From: DATBQN01 sp963755825
Lineage (GTDB): Bacteria > Acidobacteriota > Thermoanaerobaculia > Multivoradales > UBA5704
Length of the DNA: 64,000 nt
Direction of reading: 5' to 3'
NCBI GenBank assembly: GCA_963755825.1
Contig: CAVWLA010000001.1
Coordinates: 62,001 to 126,000 of the forward strand
Part shown: in pieces, positions 57,001-64,000 of the stretch
Layout of the letters: each line of letters begins with the position of its first letter
How positions within the stretch are numbered: position 1 is the first letter of the stretch
The notes under the pieces: model-generated
What the model was told of the DNA's origin: nothing
Database searches by the model: none
Seen by the model: the letters and a program-made list of their open reading frames with translations, nothing else
Position numbers and translations under genes: made by a program

Positions 57001-58390
57001 CGGCCGGCGGGTCGAGCCCGGCGAGGTCGAGGCGGTGCTGCGCGCGCTCGACGGCGTCGCCGAGGCGGCGGTGCTGCCGGCGGGAGGCGAGGGCGGCCCG
57101 GTCCGTCTGCAGGCCTGGGTCGTGTTGCGCGGCGGCGGCCCGCTCGCCGAGGTCCGCGCCGCAGCCGAGCGCGCCCTGCCGGCGTTCCTCCGGCCGAGCC
57201 GCTGGACGGCGCTCCCCGCGCTGCCGCGCACCGCGGCGGGGAAGCTCGATCGCCGGGCCCTCCGCGAGGTCGCGGCGCCGCGCGCCGAACCGCCGCGCGA
57301 TCGCCGCGCCGACCCCCTCGAGGCGGCCCTCGCCGTTCTCTGGGAGCGCCTCCTCGGCATCGACCTCCGGCCGGCGGGCGGCGACGACTTCTTCGCCCTC
57401 GGCGGCGACTCGCTCGCCGCCATCGCCCTCGTCGTCGAGGTCGAGCGCCGCTGGGGCCGGCGGATCCAGCTGGCGCGCTTCGTCCGCGCGCCGACGCTCG
57501 CCGCCCTCGCCGCGGAGATCCGCGGCGCCGGCGGCGCGGTCTCCCCGGCCGCGCCACCCTCGGCGCCGGCGGCCGGCGCGCCGGCGTCGTATCTCGTCGA
57601 CCTGCAGCCGCTGGGGCCGGCGCCGCCGCTGGTCTGCGTCCACGGCCTCGGCGGCCATCTCCTGCGGCTGGTCCCGCTGGCGCGCACCCTGGCGCCCGAG
57701 CAGCCGTTCCTCGGCCTGCAGAGCCCCGGCCTCGACGACGAGGAGCCGGTGCCGGCGACCATCGAAGCGCTGGCGGAGGTCTTCCTCGCCGCGCTGCGGA
57801 GCCGGCTGGGGCCGGGCCCCTACCGCCTCTGCGGCATGTCGTTCGGCGGCATCGTCGCGTTCGAGATGGCGCGCCGGCTGGCGGCGGCCGGCGGCCCGCC
57901 GGCGCTCCTCGTCCTCTTCGATACCGACCTGGCCGAGGTGATGCCGGGCTGGCGGCCGGCGGCGCCCGGCGGCGGTCTCGGCGCGCGCGCCGGCGACCTC
58001 CTGCGCGGCCGCCTCCGCCGCCTCCTCGGCGACCGTCTGGGGCGCGGCCGCCGGCGCGCCCGCCGCCTGCTCACCGGCGAGGACGCCATCCGCAAGGCCA
58101 ACGAGTACCGGAGCTTCACCCGCGTGCTGCGCGCCAACGAGCGGGCGCTCGAGCGCTACCGGCCGGGAGCGTACGCGGGGACGGTGACCTATCTCGCGGC
58201 GACGGCGCGGGACCCCGCGCTCTATCGCGACTTCGCGGCGCGGACGGGCTGTCGGCTCGACGTCGTCGGCGTCCCCGGCGACCACCTGAGCATGCTCGAG
58301 CCGCCGCACGTCGAGCGTGTCGCCGCCGAGCTGCGGCGGGCGGCGGCCGCCGCCGAGCGACCTCCGCTCTACCCGACCGTCGTCAGCTGA
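54059..58390 (+). CDS. Single-module NRPS: formyltransferase-half C-A-PCP-TE
   Basis: About 1443 residues from the ATG at 54059, chosen because the formyltransferase beta strand begins at once (MRTLSCIVLGDAAVTIRC). Residues 1 to about 300 are a methionyl-tRNA-formyltransferase-like domain with the catalytic set Asn99 and His101 in NYHDGPLP and Asp140 in DAGDVLL, spaced as in the E. coli enzyme (N, H two later, D about 36 later). Residues about 320-560 look like the C-terminal lobe of a condensation domain (EFWAAALAGLAPLAP onward) without the N-lobe HHxxxDG site. The A domain follows (YVAFTSGSTGSPKG near 714; code DLEDVGTIVK, not assigned by me), then PCP Ser1118 in GGDSL, and a thioesterase with GMSFGG (Ser1261), an Asp in LFDTD (about 1288) and His1409. 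Formyltransferase domains at NRPS N-termini, as in linear gramicidin synthetase LgrA, formylate the first carrier-bound amino acid. Here the enzyme would release its own product or supply it elsewhere. Its stop directly abuts the stop of the TonB receptor gene. Confidence 0.88.
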   Translation: MRTLSCIVLGDAAVTIRCAGILRERGNRVAGVITGDGRVAGWAAEQRIPCRFVPAAAPLAASDVADLAGGSPFDLLCSIHNPRILSPQVLALPRRLAVNYHDGPLPRYAGLHAATWAILAGETAHGITWHRMAARVDAGDVLLQRHFPIAPDDTAWTLSSRCTEAAIESFPELVDGLAAGRLAARAQDAAARTWFAAARRPTPGCVIPWDATAEQVAAFVRALDFGPADNPLGMAKLLAPDGALLVQRIEPLARRSGAPAGTLLARDAAAIEVATASRDVRVLLATDDAAASARLAPGIRLAASAPRPERLALRERAARRHEEFWAAALAGLAPLAPPGFEPGGDAAAGEERVECELAAGPVARLAAALGASRGGDPAAAALALVLAWLGTEIGQPFDVGLGEPALRRELAGCGWSDLFALRPPLRVDFRAPATRASLARFAVELDARRREWRERGTYALDLPARRRSLRALSGPRGELAPAVAVDLLDGDESAAGAPLGPGVALGLALDREGRRLVLRAPGGSTNEIGSEPGRLTRLARRFEAWLAAVAVATVGAPAVLAQLAPPPSVSELFRRQAARTPDAVALEVSGEHWTYGAVAARAARLAAALRRRGACPEGLIAIQLARLPDLVTAILGVLAAGAAFLALDPLDVPQRLGRVVDAARPLLALGDAGARGLGGGRTAHPSIHPISLADADEGPPLPAAEPISPASLAYVAFTSGSTGSPKGVAIEHGSLSHYIRAAGRRFALGPGERLLQLGSPAFDLAYEQIFGALCHGAALVGLAADHLPEPRELLAECARAGVTVLDLPTAVWEAVARQLPRSAPERTAALPAGLRLVVIGGEPATAAGVEAFLLAAEGRVRLLNTYGPTEATIVATWWEAPADPATLSGGEPVPIGRPIDGVEAHVLDAEGEPAARGEAGELWLGGAGLARGYHRRPDLTAARFVERPDGRRLYRTGDRACRRTDGELILLGRFDRQVKIAGRRVEPGEVEAVLRALDGVAEAAVLPAGGEGGPVRLQAWVVLRGGGPLAEVRAAAERALPAFLRPSRWTALPALPRTAAGKLDRRALREVAAPRAEPPRDRRADPLEAALAVLWERLLGIDLRPAGGDDFFALGGDSLAAIALVVEVERRWGRRIQLARFVRAPTLAALAAEIRGAGGAVSPAAPPSAPAAGAPASYLVDLQPLGPAPPLVCVHGLGGHLLRLVPLARTLAPEQPFLGLQSPGLDDEEPVPATIEALAEVFLAALRSRLGPGPYRLCGMSFGGIVAFEMARRLAAAGGPPALLVLFDTDLAEVMPGWRPAAPGGGLGARAGDLLRGRLRRLLGDRLGRGRRRARRLLTGEDAIRKANEYRSFTRVLRANERALERYRPGAYAGTVTYLAATARDPALYRDFAARTGCRLDVVGVPGDHLSMLEPPHVERVAAELRRAAAAAERPPLYPTVVS

Positions 58391-61252
58391 CTAGAACCGC
58401 AGCCGCGCCTCGATCTGGAGCTGCCGTCCGGGGTCGACGTTGCTGATCCCGCCGAGCGGCGTGCCGAAGGTCGAGAGCGGCGCCGCGCCGTTGCCGTAGA
58501 CGCCGTTGAAGCCCACCACGTTGGCGTGGTTGGTGAGGTTGAAGCCCTCGGCGCGGAGCGTGAGGGTGGTGCCGCGGATGGCGAAGTCGCGCTCGACGAA
58601 GAGAGACAGGTCGTAGAGCGTGCCGCCGCGGCCGGCGTTGCGCGAGATGACGTGGCCGTCGACGACCGGCCGGTCGGCGGTCGAGCCGTCGCCGTTGTTG
58701 TCGCCGCCGGTGGTGATGTTGTACGGGCGGCCGGAGGCGATCTCGGCGACGCCGCCGAAGGTGAGCGTCAGGGGGCCGCGCACCCAGGCGGAGAGCACGG
58801 CGCGGTGGCGCTCGTCGAGCAGGCTGTCTGCCCACTCCTTGCTGAGCTGATGCACGTCGTTGGGGTCGCCGCCCGGCGCGTCGGGCTCGACGTTGTTGCG
58901 GCTGTGCGACCAGGTGTAGCTCAGCAGGACGGAACCGAGGTCGGAGAAGCTTCGCCGCAGGTTGAGCTGCAGCCCGTCGTACTTCGCCTCGCCGTGGTTG
59001 ACGGTGGCGAGGATGCGCCGGTAGCCGTTGGGCACCGGCACGATCGGCCGGGTGAGGTCGGCGACGCTCGCCGGCCGCGTCTGCCCGGGGGCGGTGCGGT
59101 CGAGCTCCGACGGGGCGTTGAGGTCGATGTTCTGCAGGATGCGGTCGGTCGTCGCGTGGACGGCGTCGGCCGAGAGGCCCCAGCCGCCGGTGAAGCGGTG
59201 CTCGACGCCGAGCGTCGTCTGCTCGGTGCGCGGATTCTCCAACTGGTCGGGATAGCCGGCGAGCTTCGAGATGTCGAAGAACTGGCTGTAGTAGCCGGCC
59301 TCGCCCGGGCGGATGGTGATGTCACGCGGCGGCAGCACGGCGCCCGGCGGGAAGCCGGGCAGCGGGGCGAGCGAGGTCGGGAAGCCGAGCTGGCCGGGCG
59401 CGGCGCTGAAGCTGAAGAATCCGGTGGGGCCGTTCAGGTCCCAGGCGGCGGCGGTGTCGGCGGGGATCTCGGTGGTGTAGATGCCGAAGCCGCCGCGCAC
59501 GGTGGTCGCGGGGTCGCCGCCCGGGCTGTAGGCGAAGCCGAGCCGCGGCGAGAGGTCGCGGGTGTCGTCGGAGAGCGTCTGGCGGTCGTAGCGGAGGCCG
59601 AAGTTGAGCACCAGGTCGTTGCGCACCCGGAAGTCGTCCTGGGCGAAGAGCGACCACAGGGTCTCGTCGACGGAGTAGCTGACGTTGCCGAAGCCCTGGG
59701 TGAAGCGGCTGACGTTGGCGAGCGTCAGCGCCGAGGTCGGCGTCGAGGCCGGGATGCCGGGCGCGAAGGTGAACTGGCCGAGCACGAACGGGGCGCCGAA
59801 CTCCTGGCCGTTGCCGCCCGAGCGCGAGCGGACGGCGTCGCCGCCGAGCTTGAGGAAGTGGTCGCCGAGGGCGAGCGAGACGGTGTCGCCGACCTGGCCC
59901 TCTCGGTTGGTGAGGAAGGCGTAGCGCGACTCGCCCTCGGTCGCGACGCCCGGGCGGACGAGCTGGGTCGAGGGGTCGAGCGGCGAGAACTGGGTGATCG
60001 GGTCGCCCTCCTGCCACACCAGCCGCGCCTCGTTGTAGAGCGAGTCGGAGAGCACCGCCGTCTCGCCGACCTGCGCCTGGCTGGTGTCGCGCCGGAAGGT
60101 CCGCCCCGCCGACGGCAGCGTGATGCCGCCGACGACGTCCTGCGGGTTGTCGTCGGAGAAGCGGTCGAGGTCGAAGCGGCCGAGGAGGTGGTGCTGCGAG
60201 TCGAGGTCGGCGTCGAGGCGGCCGAAGAGGAGGGTCTGCCGGTACTGGCCGGTGAAGGTGCCGGGGGCGAGCGGCGAGGTGATGATCGAGTCGCGGCTCT
60301 GGTCGTTGCGTTCGCCGGCGACCGACCAGTAGACGTGGTCCTTGGCGATGGCGCCGGAGAGGAAGGCGCTCCCCTGGGTGAGCTCGTCGTGCGAGGTGGC
60401 GTGGGTGATCGGCGCGTCCTGCTGCAGGCCGCCCGGCCGCGAGAGGGCGACCAGGTCGCCGCGCAGCTGGTTGGTCCCGGCGCGGGTGACGAGGTTGACG
60501 GCGGCTCCCGCCGAGCGCCCGTACTCCGCCCCGAAGCTGTTGGTGAGCACCGTCAGCTCCTGGATGGCGCCGAGGGGGATGGCGGCGAAGATCGTCTGCC
60601 GGCCCCAGGCGTCGTCGGCGCGGCCGCCGTCGACGGTGAAGGTGGTCTGCCGGCGGCCGCCGCCGTCGATGACGAAGAGCGTCTCGTCGAGAAAGAGGTC
60701 GCCGGTGCCGCGCGCCGAGCGCACCGCGGAATCGAGCAGCGGCAGGGCGGTGATCTTGCGGCCGAGGAGCGGCGTCTCGCGGATCGTCGTGCTGTCGAAG
60801 CGGTCGCCGAGCTGCGGCGAGTCGGACTGCACCGCCTCGGGAGCGCCGAAGACGGTCATCTGCGCCGCCACTCCCGCGGCCTTGAGGACGACCTTCACCT
60901 CGGCGGTCCTGCCGCCCACGAGCTCGATCCCCGCCTGCTCCTGGGTGGTGAAGCCGTCGCGCTCGACGTGCAGGTCGTAGCTGCCGGTGAGCGGCAGCTC
61001 GGGGAGGACGTAGCGGCCCTGGGCGTCGCTCCGCGTGCTGCGCGAGATGCCGGTCGCCTCGTTGGCGACCGCCACCAGGGCGCCCGGGATCGGCGCTCCC
61101 GACTCGTCGAGCACGCGGCCGCGGAGGGCGCCGGTGGCGGGGGTCTGGGCGCGGAGGAGCGGCGGGGCGGTGCAGAGGGCGGCGAGCGCCAGGGCGAGCG
61201 CCAGCCTTCGGCGGCGGCGCGTGGTCGCGATCGGCGGCGAGCCAGAGTGCAT
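58391..61252 (-). CDS. TonB-dependent receptor with N-terminal carboxypeptidase-regulatory-like domain
   Basis: About 953 residues from the ATG at 61252, which has AAAGGA shortly upstream on the minus strand and gives a proper signal peptide (LALALALAALCTAPPLLRAQ). Residues about 40-120 form a carboxypeptidase-regulatory-like beta domain (GRVLDESGAPIPGALVAVAN ... DAQGRYVLPELP). The plug follows (FTVDGG; NSFGAEYGRSAGAAVNLVTR). The rest is a long beta-barrel with alternating aromatic strands ending in RLRF, the C-terminal Phe expected for BAM insertion. This Oar-like architecture is abundant in Acidobacteriota and Bacteroidota. The substrate is unknown; uptake of a siderophore-like product is possible but not shown. 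It lies 74 bp downstream of the ADOP permease on the same strand, probably in one operon. Confidence 0.92.
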   Translation of the reverse strand: MHSGSPPIATTRRRRRLALALALAALCTAPPLLRAQTPATGALRGRVLDESGAPIPGALVAVANEATGISRSTRSDAQGRYVLPELPLTGSYDLHVERDGFTTQEQAGIELVGGRTAEVKVVLKAAGVAAQMTVFGAPEAVQSDSPQLGDRFDSTTIRETPLLGRKITALPLLDSAVRSARGTGDLFLDETLFVIDGGGRRQTTFTVDGGRADDAWGRQTIFAAIPLGAIQELTVLTNSFGAEYGRSAGAAVNLVTRAGTNQLRGDLVALSRPGGLQQDAPITHATSHDELTQGSAFLSGAIAKDHVYWSVAGERNDQSRDSIITSPLAPGTFTGQYRQTLLFGRLDADLDSQHHLLGRFDLDRFSDDNPQDVVGGITLPSAGRTFRRDTSQAQVGETAVLSDSLYNEARLVWQEGDPITQFSPLDPSTQLVRPGVATEGESRYAFLTNREGQVGDTVSLALGDHFLKLGGDAVRSRSGGNGQEFGAPFVLGQFTFAPGIPASTPTSALTLANVSRFTQGFGNVSYSVDETLWSLFAQDDFRVRNDLVLNFGLRYDRQTLSDDTRDLSPRLGFAYSPGGDPATTVRGGFGIYTTEIPADTAAAWDLNGPTGFFSFSAAPGQLGFPTSLAPLPGFPPGAVLPPRDITIRPGEAGYYSQFFDISKLAGYPDQLENPRTEQTTLGVEHRFTGGWGLSADAVHATTDRILQNIDLNAPSELDRTAPGQTRPASVADLTRPIVPVPNGYRRILATVNHGEAKYDGLQLNLRRSFSDLGSVLLSYTWSHSRNNVEPDAPGGDPNDVHQLSKEWADSLLDERHRAVLSAWVRGPLTLTFGGVAEIASGRPYNITTGGDNNGDGSTADRPVVDGHVISRNAGRGGTLYDLSLFVERDFAIRGTTLTLRAEGFNLTNHANVVGFNGVYGNGAAPLSTFGTPLGGISNVDPGRQLQIEARLRF

Positions 61253-61326
61253 CGGAGATCCTTTCTGTGCGCGGTCGGCGACCGGCGGGTACGAGGCACG
61301 ATTCGCGGGCGTCGGCGCCTCGCGCG

Positions 61327-63768
61327 CTACTCGCCGCGGAGCGCCCGCACCGGGTCGACGCGGAGGGCGCGGAGCATCGGCGGCAGGCTGGCGAAGAGGG
61401 CGACGGCGGTGAGCAGGAGGGCGGCGCCGGTGAACACCGCCGGGTCGTGGCTGGCGGTGCCGAAGAGGAGCGATTCGAGGCCGCGGGCGAGGGCGAAGGC
61501 GAGGAGGAGGCCGGCGGCGACGCCGGCCGCGGTGGTGCTGAGAGCGTTGCCGAGGAGGAGGCCGCAGACCTCGCGCCGCCCGGCGCCGACGGCGATCCTC
61601 ACCGCGATCTCCCGCGTGCGCTGGGCGACGGCGTAGGACATCACGCCGTAGATGCCGAGGCTGGCGAGGAGGAGAGCGAGGAAGGCGAAGGCGCCGACCA
61701 GGAGCATGTGGAACCGCCGCCCGGCGAACGACCGCTGCATGAGATTCGACAGCAGGTCGACGTTCGAGATCGGCTGGTCGCGGTCGATCGCCAGCACCTC
61801 GGCGCGGAGCTGCGCGGCGAGGCGGAGCGGATCGCCCAGGCGCGGATCGCTGCGCACGACGAGCTGGAGGCCGGGGATGGGCCGCGCCGCGTAGGGCACG
61901 TAGGTGTCGAGCGTCGGCGCGTCGTCGAGCGCGTCGACGTGGACGTTGCCCACCACGCCGACGACGGTCAGCCAGCGGCCCCTCTCCCAGGCGATGCGCT
62001 TGCCGATGGCGCTCTCGTGCGGCCAGGCGAAGCGGGCGAGGTGCTCGTTGACGAGGACCGTGCTGGTACCGGCGCGATCGCCGGCGTCGAAGAGCCGGCC
62101 GGCGAGGAGCGGGATGCGCAGGGCGCGGAAGTAGCCGCTCGAGGCGACCCGCTTCTCGGCGGTGATCGCCTCGCCCGGCCGCGGCTGCGGCCTCCCCTCG
62201 ATCTCCAGGTCGCCGTTGATGTTCGAGCCGCCGAAGGGCGTCGTGTCGCCGACGCCGGCGGCGGTGACGCCGGGGAGGGCGGCCATGCGCTCGATCAGGC
62301 GGTCGAAGAAGCCGGCGATGGCGGGGTCGGTGGGATAGCGGGAGGCCGGCAGCTGGATGCCCGCCACGACCACGCCGTCGGGATCGCAGCCGGGCGAGAT
62401 GGCGAGGAGGTGCGAGAAGCTGCGGATGAGGAGGCCGGCGCCGATGAGCAGGGCGAGCGACATGGCGATCTCGGCGACGACGAAGGCGCGGCGCAGGCCC
62501 TGACCCTGCGCGCCGGCGCCGCCCCTCCCCCCTTCCTGGATGGCGGTCTGCAGGGCGGAGCGGCCGCCGCGGACGGCCGGCACCAGGCCGGCGAGGACGA
62601 CGGCGAGGAGGGTGGAGACGAGGGCGGCGAGGAGGACGCCGGAGTCGGCGTGGATCTCCCGCGCCCGCGGCAGCCAGGCGGCGAGGAGCGACGAGCCGAG
62701 CCGCAGCGAGCCGACGGCGAGGCCGAGGCCGAGGACGCCGCCCGCGGCGCCGAGGAGTGCGGACTCGACGAGGAGCTGGCGCGCCAGACGCCCCGGGCTC
62801 GCCCCCAGCGAGGCGCGGATCGCCATCTCGCGCTCGCGGCCGGTGGCGCGGGCGAGGAGCAGGTTCGCCAGGTTGGCGCAGGCGATGAGGAGGATGAGGC
62901 CGACGGCGCCGACCAGCGTCCAGAGGGTGCGGCCGACGTCGCCGACGGTCACCGCGAGGAGGGTCTTGGCGATCGCCGTCCGCTTCTGCTCGCTGTCCGG
63001 GTCCTCGCGCTGGATGCGCTGGAGGATCGCGTCGATGTCCCGCTGCGCGCCGGCGGCGGTGACGCCGGGTCGCAGGCGGCCGATCGGCCGCAGGTAGTTG
63101 AAGCCGCGCTTGAGGACGAGGTCGGGCTGCGAGTCGTCGGCGATCTCGGGGACGGCGAGGCGCGGGCTCACCCAGAGGTCGGCGCCGCTCGCGGCGGCGA
63201 ACTCCGGCGGCATCACCCCGACGACGGTGACGCTGCGTCCGCCGAGGTCGAGGGCGCGGCCGACGACCCGGCGGTCGGCGGCGAACTCGCGGTGCCAGAG
63301 GCCGTCGGAGAGCACCGCCGCCGGCGGCCCGCCGGCGTGGTCGAGCGCCGGCTCCAGGGTCCGGCCGACCGCCGCCGGCAGGCGGAAGACGTCGAAGTAG
63401 TCGGGGGTGACGACCGTGCCGCGGAGGAGGAGCGGCGCGCCGTGGGCGCGGGTGAGCACGAAGGTGCGCGGGAAGAAGGCGGCGAGCGGCGCGAAGCTGC
63501 GGTTGAGGCGGCGGTCGTCGAGAAGGTTGGGCGGCGAGGTGGGGGCGAACTCGCAGCACGCCTTCTTCTCGCCGAGCACGAGGATCCGCTCGCTGGCGGG
63601 GAAGGGGAGCGGGCGCAGGAGGACGGCGTCGACGATGCTCACCATCGCCGTGTTGGCGCCGATGGCGAGCGCCAGGGTGGCGACCGCGACGGCGGTGAAG
63701 CCGGGGCTCTTGGCGAGCAGCCGGGCGGCGAAGCGAAGGTCGGCGGTGAGGCTTTCGAGTCTCGGCAT
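61327..63768 (-). CDS. ADOP-family (duplicated orphan) ABC permease, MacB/FtsX-like
   Basis: An 813-residue membrane protein. It starts with the family's typical short cytoplasmic segment (MPRLESLTADLRFAARLLAK) and first transmembrane helix GFTAVAVATLALAIGANTAM, followed by a periplasmic MacB-like core domain with IVDAVLLRPLPF and VTPDYFDVFRLP. The first FtsX domain includes LIACANLANLLLARATGRER. A second core/FtsX copy begins near residue 430 (RRAFVVAEIAMSLALLIGAG) and ends with LASLGIYGVMSYAVAQRTRE and the C-terminal DPVRALRGE. This internal duplication without a partner ATPase defines the ADOP group, which is greatly expanded in Acidobacteriota. No ATP-binding subunit is encoded in the window. 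It may form a MacB-like mechanotransmission or export system. It is first in the operon with the TonB receptor. Confidence 0.93.
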   Translation of the reverse strand: MPRLESLTADLRFAARLLAKSPGFTAVAVATLALAIGANTAMVSIVDAVLLRPLPFPASERILVLGEKKACCEFAPTSPPNLLDDRRLNRSFAPLAAFFPRTFVLTRAHGAPLLLRGTVVTPDYFDVFRLPAAVGRTLEPALDHAGGPPAAVLSDGLWHREFAADRRVVGRALDLGGRSVTVVGVMPPEFAAASGADLWVSPRLAVPEIADDSQPDLVLKRGFNYLRPIGRLRPGVTAAGAQRDIDAILQRIQREDPDSEQKRTAIAKTLLAVTVGDVGRTLWTLVGAVGLILLIACANLANLLLARATGREREMAIRASLGASPGRLARQLLVESALLGAAGGVLGLGLAVGSLRLGSSLLAAWLPRAREIHADSGVLLAALVSTLLAVVLAGLVPAVRGGRSALQTAIQEGGRGGAGAQGQGLRRAFVVAEIAMSLALLIGAGLLIRSFSHLLAISPGCDPDGVVVAGIQLPASRYPTDPAIAGFFDRLIERMAALPGVTAAGVGDTTPFGGSNINGDLEIEGRPQPRPGEAITAEKRVASSGYFRALRIPLLAGRLFDAGDRAGTSTVLVNEHLARFAWPHESAIGKRIAWERGRWLTVVGVVGNVHVDALDDAPTLDTYVPYAARPIPGLQLVVRSDPRLGDPLRLAAQLRAEVLAIDRDQPISNVDLLSNLMQRSFAGRRFHMLLVGAFAFLALLLASLGIYGVMSYAVAQRTREIAVRIAVGAGRREVCGLLLGNALSTTAAGVAAGLLLAFALARGLESLLFGTASHDPAVFTGAALLLTAVALFASLPPMLRALRVDPVRALRGE

Positions 63769-63910
63769 GGGCGCCCCCGGACAGGTCTTGAGATCGCTAT
63801 CTTACGCGCGCGCCGCGTCCTGCCGCGCTGCCTGTAACGAACGACGTGCCGCGCCGCCTGACCAGTGAGCAGCTCGAATTTTCATCTCTGAACCCAAAGA
63901 GGAGAGAAAC

Positions 63911-64000
63911 CATGAGAACACCGCTCAGCCTGATCCTGATCCTGGGAGCTTGCGCTCTACCTGTGCTGGCCGCGGATGGACCGGTGGTCGGCAAGGCCCC
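63911..64000 (+). CDS. Secreted or lipoprotein, N-terminal fragment
   Basis: An ATG at 63911 preceded by AAAGAGGAGAGAAACC, a strong ribosome site, opens a frame that reaches the right edge after 30 codons: MRTPLSLILILGACALPVLA followed by ADGPVVGKAP. This is a typical signal peptide with cleavage likely after VLA. LGAC at residues 11-14 could alternatively be a lipobox. The function cannot be determined. It is divergent from the ADOP permease across 142 bp in which I see no convincing promoter. Confidence 0.7.

Overview
The window is about 75% G+C by eye and is dominated by one giant non-ribosomal peptide synthetase (NRPS) assembly line of roughly 47 kb, flanked by accessory, secreted and envelope genes. 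Three features point to a high-GC Acidobacteriota bacterium, possibly of the Thermoanaerobaculia type: an ADOP-type 'duplicated orphan' permease, a TonB-dependent receptor with an N-terminal carboxypeptidase-regulatory-like domain, and a CRTAC1-type FG-GAP repeat protein with a C-terminal UnbV-like region. This placement is inferred from gene content only; no rRNA or tRNA is present.

Left flank (1-4011). A minus-strand operon holds a TolC-family outer-membrane channel, followed with a 4-bp ATGA overlap by the first 28 codons of a HlyD-like protein resembling NHLP-system secretion proteins. Next come a plus-strand protein of unknown function with a gluzincin-like HExxH...ExxxD motif and a minus-strand type II thioesterase. 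A 314-bp intergenic region carries a very good sigma-54 (-24/-12) promoter candidate facing the synthetase genes.

Assembly line (4012-50744, plus strand). Four genes are tightly linked: an 8-bp overlap, a 4-bp overlap, then a 20-bp gap. NRPS1 is ACP-(C-A-PCP)x3-C-A[methyltransferase]-PCP-KS-AT-dead KR-carrier. NRPS2 is C-A-PCP-C-A-PCP-sulfotransferase-C-A-PCP-C-A-PCP. NRPS3 is (C-A-PCP)x2. NRPS4 is C-A(internally deleted)-PCP-C-A-PCP-TE. That makes 12 NRPS modules and one PKS module. Ten-residue codes read by eye suggest: unknown, Hpg/Leu-like, Ala, Cys (side-chain methylation likely), malonyl unit left as beta-keto, unknown, Thr, Thr, Val/Ile, Ile/Val, Leu, non-functional, Ala. There are no epimerisation or heterocyclisation domains. 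The first domain is an ACP with no loading enzyme, so an acyl or other starter must arrive in trans. I found no other gene in the line.

Right flank (50745-64000). A secreted DUF3108-like protein lies 30 bp downstream of NRPS4. A convergent FG-GAP repeat protein follows, with an intrinsic terminator. Divergent from it is a separate single-module NRPS with the order formyltransferase-half C domain-A-PCP-TE. A minus-strand pair (ADOP permease, then TonB-dependent receptor) converges on it with directly abutting stop codons. The start of a secreted protein reaches the right edge.

The most notable features are a sulfotransferase embedded between two nearly identical threonine modules, an adenylation domain interrupted by a methyltransferase between motifs A2 and A3, a 30-bp tandem repeat that multiplies the A1 motif of another adenylation domain, an adenylation domain missing its substrate pocket, the formyltransferase/half-C fusion NRPS, and the NRPS-linked gluzincin-like protein.
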